Assembly (NCBI GenBank): GCA_049794535.1
Contig: JBARCX010000326.1
Location: 1 to 9,059, forward strand
Source: JBARCX01 sp049794535
GTDB lineage: Bacteria > Pseudomonadota > Gammaproteobacteria > Xanthomonadales > Rhodanobacteraceae
Length of the DNA stretch: 9,059 bases
Reading direction: 5' to 3'
The notes under the pieces are model-generated. The model worked only from the letters and a program-made list of their open reading frames with translations, did not search any database and was not told where the DNA came from. This document shows, piece by piece, positions 6,872-9,059 of this stretch. The stretch's first letter is position 1. Every line of letters starts with the position of its first letter. Made by a program: the position numbers and the translations under genes.

Positions 6872-7852
6872 ATGGAAGACTTCTCAGCAATAGCAAGCTT
6901 CGTTCGCGTGGTCGAGGCGAAAAGTTTTGCGGCCGCGGCGACCCAGCTGGGCATGACTCCGTCGGGCGTGAGCCGGGCGGTTTCGCGGCTGGAAGAGCAG
7001 ATCGGCGTGCGGTTATTGTTCCGCTCTACCCGCGCGCTTCGGCTTACCGACGATGGCGAATCCTTCTACCAGCGCTGCAAGGCGATCCTGGCCGACCTCG
7101 GCGAGGCGGTGGAGGCGCTCGGCTATGCTCGTATCAAGCCGCGCGGCAAGCTGCGGGTGGCGGTGAATATATCGGTGGGCCGTGCCGCATTGATTCCAAA
7201 CCTGGCTGATTTCGAGGCGCAGTACCCGGATATCCGGCTTGAGTTGTCGATGAGCGACCGCAACAGCGGCCTGATCGAAGAAGGTATCGATTGCGCGATT
7301 CGCATGGGCGATCTGGAAGATTCCAACCTGATCGCGCGCAAGCTCGGTTACTTCAGCAATGTGCTATGCGCCGCGCCGGAGTACCTCGAGCGACATGGCA
7401 CGCCGAGCAGCATCGAGGAGCTGGCACAGCACCGCTGCATCAACTACGTCTATCCCACCAGTGGTCGCCCGTATCAGTGGCAGTTCGATACGCCGGATGG
7501 CCGGCTGGCGTTGGATATCGACGCGCATCTGTTGATCAATGATGGCGAGTCGGTGATTCAGGCCGCGATGGCCGGGCTGGGCATCATCCAGGTGCCGCAC
7601 TGGCTGGCCGCTTGCGCCATCACGATGGGCAAGCTGCAGATCATCATGGAAGACACCATCTGCACCGGCTCGCCGGTGTGGATCGTCTACCCGCAGAAGA
7701 AGCATTTGTCGGCGCGCGTGCAGGCCTTCATCGAATGGGTACATGCGTTATTCCAGCGCACCAATGAGCCGGCCTGTCGAATGGTGCCGTCAGCCGTTCC
7801 GGTAACCGTTAAAGCTGACGAGTCGCTCCGGCGAACGCCTGAAAGCGCATAA
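6872..7852 (+). CDS. LysR family transcriptional regulator, divergent to the efflux operon
   Basis: DNA-binding regulator of 326 aa. An N-terminal winged helix-turn-helix (about residues 1-60) includes SFAAAATQLGMTPSGVSRAVSRLE split over helices 2 and 3, then LLFRSTRALRLTDDG. A linker helix follows, then a periplasmic-binding-protein-like effector domain (about 90-295) that starts GKLRVAVNISVGR and ends near GSPVWIVYPQKKHLS. The style is the DmlR/CrgA-like branch, not MexT. About 30 polar residues after the effector domain (from NEPACRM onward) are an unusual tail. The frame also has ATGs at 6848 and 6863. I prefer 6872 because LysR proteins of this branch usually begin M-x-x-[FL]-x-A-[IM] right before helix 1, and an earlier start would overlap the T-N11-A box. 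None of the three has a good Shine-Dalgarno. The arrangement and the box at -66 suggest it activates the pump operon in response to a small ligand, which I cannot identify. Confidence 0.92.
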   Translation: MEDFSAIASFVRVVEAKSFAAAATQLGMTPSGVSRAVSRLEEQIGVRLLFRSTRALRLTDDGESFYQRCKAILADLGEAVEALGYARIKPRGKLRVAVNISVGRAALIPNLADFEAQYPDIRLELSMSDRNSGLIEEGIDCAIRMGDLEDSNLIARKLGYFSNVLCAAPEYLERHGTPSSIEELAQHRCINYVYPTSGRPYQWQFDTPDGRLALDIDAHLLINDGESVIQAAMAGLGIIQVPHWLAACAITMGKLQIIMEDTICTGSPVWIVYPQKKHLSARVQAFIEWVHALFQRTNEPACRMVPSAVPVTVKADESLRRTPESA

Positions 7853-7894
7853 CAACGCGCTTTCATAATTCTTCATTCGCATTTCAGGCGCTTC
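7833..7894. repeat. Overlapping inverted repeats at the 3' end of the regulator gene
   Basis: Two mutually exclusive stems share the same left segment. Stem A pairs TGAAAGCGC (7840-7848) with GCGCTTTCA (7857-7865), 9 bp with an 8-nt loop, and includes the region of the regulator stop codon (7850-7852). Stem B pairs 7833-7847 with 7878-7894, 15 bp including CGCCTGAAA/TTTCAGGCG, with two single-base bulges on the right arm. No run of T follows either stem, so a classical intrinsic terminator is not shown. It may end transcription of the regulator or act as a processing or stability structure. Confidence 0.5.
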
Positions 7895-7933
7895 ATTGAG
7901 CGACCTGCTCAGGTGTCTCCGCTTTGACCTCAC

Positions 7934-7937
7934 GGAG
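7934..7937 (+). promoter_or_regulatory. Ribosome binding site of the serine hydrolase gene
   Basis: GGAG sits 8 nt before the ATG at 7946 and supports that start, which also gives a proper signal peptide. Confidence 0.7.
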
Positions 7938-7945
7938 AACACCGC

Positions 7946-9059
7946 ATGCCATCGATACTTTCGCGTTTAGTCCTGACCGGCTTGTTGGTCGGCCTAGCCC
8001 TGCCGCTGTCGGCGACGGACTACCAACCACCCGTGCATCATGACGATGGCTGGACGGTGGCCGATGCCCGCGCTGCGCATTGGGATCTATCCCGCTTCGC
8101 CGCGTTGGAGGGCAAGGTGGCCGATGGCAGCTACAAGGGCATCACCAGCATTGTCGTGGTGCAGGATGGCCGGTTGCTCTACGAAGCCTATTTCAACGGC
8201 GGCGGTCCCGATCAGCTCAACGATATCCGCTCGGCAAGCAAGAGCGTCACCGCGTTGTTGACCGGTGCGGCCATCGATCGCGGGCTGATTCCAAACGTGC
8301 AGGCTCGCGTCTATGACTACTTTCCCGACAAGCAGCCTTGGCAGCATCCCGACCCGCGCAAGAAGGCGATGACGCTGGAAGACCTGCTGACGATGAGTTC
8401 GTTATGGGAGTGCAACGACGAGAACGAATTCTCAAGCGGCCATGAGGAGCGCATGTACGTCAGCGAAGACTGGCTGCAATTCGCACTGGATCTGCCGATC
8501 AAGGGCTTCGCGCCGTGGATGAATAAACCCAAGGACAGCCCCTACGGGCGTGCGTTCTCGTACTGCACGGCAGGAGCCTTCGTCGCCGGTGCGGTGATCG
8601 AACGTGCAACACACAAGCCCTTGGCTGAATTTGCCGCCGACGTGCTGGAGCGACCGCTAGGTATCAGCAAGGTGCATTGGAATACCTCGCCCTTGGGCAT
8701 CGGCATGGGGGGCGGCGGTACGCGCTACCGTAGCCGTGACTTGGCCAAGTTCGGTCAGTTGGCGCTGGATGATGGTCGTTGGCAAGGGCATCAGGTGATA
8801 TCAGCCGCGTGGACGCATGCGATGTTGACGCCGCATGCGCAGGCCCGCGATGACGCGGACTACGGCTATTTCTGGTGGCGTTTCCGTTTTCCGGTGAAGG
8901 GTGTCGATCAACCGGCATGGGCGATGTCGGGCAACGGTGGCAACTACGTGTTTGTGATGCCATCACAGCATCTGGTCGCAGTAGTCACCAGCACGGCTTA
9001 CAACCAGCGTTATGCGCATCCGCAATCGCAGGAGATCTTTCGCGATTACATCTTGAAGG
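7946..9059 (+). CDS. Exported serine hydrolase, beta-lactamase class C/CubicO fold (3' end outside window)
   Basis: The frame stays open from the ATG to the window edge, so the gene is partial: 371 codons are present and only a short remainder is likely missing. Residues 1-23 look like a signal peptide (MPSILSRLVLTGLLVGLALPLSA), so the enzyme should act in the periplasm or outside. Seen: nucleophile motif S-A-S-K (Ser96, Lys99) inside IRSASKSV; DLLTMSS near 146-152; a second catalytic element FSYCTAG with Tyr206, where YxN of true beta-lactamases is replaced by Y-C-T; and SGNGGN (328-333) in the place of the KTG/HxG motif. This pattern is typical of CubicO/6-aminohexanoate-dimer hydrolase or esterase-like members rather than AmpC. 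Substrate unknown; candidates are small esters, amides or peptides. It follows the regulator by 93 nt with its own ribosome site and no sign of belonging to the efflux operon. Confidence 0.9.
   Translation, partial: MPSILSRLVLTGLLVGLALPLSATDYQPPVHHDDGWTVADARAAHWDLSRFAALEGKVADGSYKGITSIVVVQDGRLLYEAYFNGGGPDQLNDIRSASKSVTALLTGAAIDRGLIPNVQARVYDYFPDKQPWQHPDPRKKAMTLEDLLTMSSLWECNDENEFSSGHEERMYVSEDWLQFALDLPIKGFAPWMNKPKDSPYGRAFSYCTAGAFVAGAVIERATHKPLAEFAADVLERPLGISKVHWNTSPLGIGMGGGGTRYRSRDLAKFGQLALDDGRWQGHQVISAAWTHAMLTPHAQARDDADYGYFWWRFRFPVKGVDQPAWAMSGNGGNYVFVMPSQHLVAVVTSTAYNQRYAHPQSQEIFRDYILK

Noticed and set aside
6727..6954. Extension of the adaptor gene to an upstream start at 6954 (76 extra residues)
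   Set aside because: The extension crosses the promoter region and the divergent regulator start, hides the signal peptide, and the ATG at 6726 has its own AGGGAG ribosome site.
7364..7744. Minus-strand open frame of 126 aa inside the regulator gene
   Set aside because: It is antisense to the LysR effector domain and has no domain or ribosome site of its own.
7864..7869. CATAAT as a -10 box for the serine hydrolase
   Set aside because: No acceptable -35 hexamer lies 16-18 nt upstream and the hexamer falls at the edge of a hairpin; too weak to call a promoter.

Overview
The window comes from a GC-rich proteobacterial chromosome and carries one complete, compact drug-efflux locus plus the start of an unrelated neighbour. 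The proteins look gammaproteobacterial, and my best guess is the Xanthomonadales/Rhodanobacteraceae side (Dyella/Rhodanobacter-like). That placement is an inference from protein style only.

The minus strand (46-6726) holds a four-gene operon read from right to left: a periplasmic adaptor (MexE-like, 5455-6726), an inner-membrane RND pump (MexF-like, 2260-5445), an outer-membrane lipoprotein channel (NodT/OprN family, 798-2258) and a classical short-chain dehydrogenase/reductase (46-801). Gaps are 9 nt, 1 nt and a 4-nt ATGA overlap, so the genes are almost certainly co-transcribed and probably translationally coupled. The first three encode a tripartite pump spanning the whole envelope. The reductase is an extra cytoplasmic enzyme that may modify a carbonyl compound connected with the pump's substrate or inducer.

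A short divergent control region (6727-6871) separates the operon from a LysR-family regulator (6872-7852, plus strand). On the operon side it contains a good sigma70-type promoter (TTTACT-N17-TATTAT). A perfect T-N11-A LysR-type dyad is centred at about -66 from the predicted start, and a second interrupted palindrome covers the -35 box. This matches the textbook LysR recognition-site/activation-site arrangement, so the regulator probably controls the pump operon and its own gene.

After the regulator, a 93-nt gap with overlapping inverted repeats leads into a plus-strand exported serine hydrolase of the beta-lactamase/CubicO fold (7946 to beyond 9059). It has its own ribosome binding site and is cut by the window edge.

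I saw no RNA genes, insertion sequences, CRISPR arrays or prophage parts. Gene content is fairly ordinary; the points most worth checking are the control region, the pump-linked reductase and the mismatch between a MexEF-type pump and a non-MexT-like regulator.
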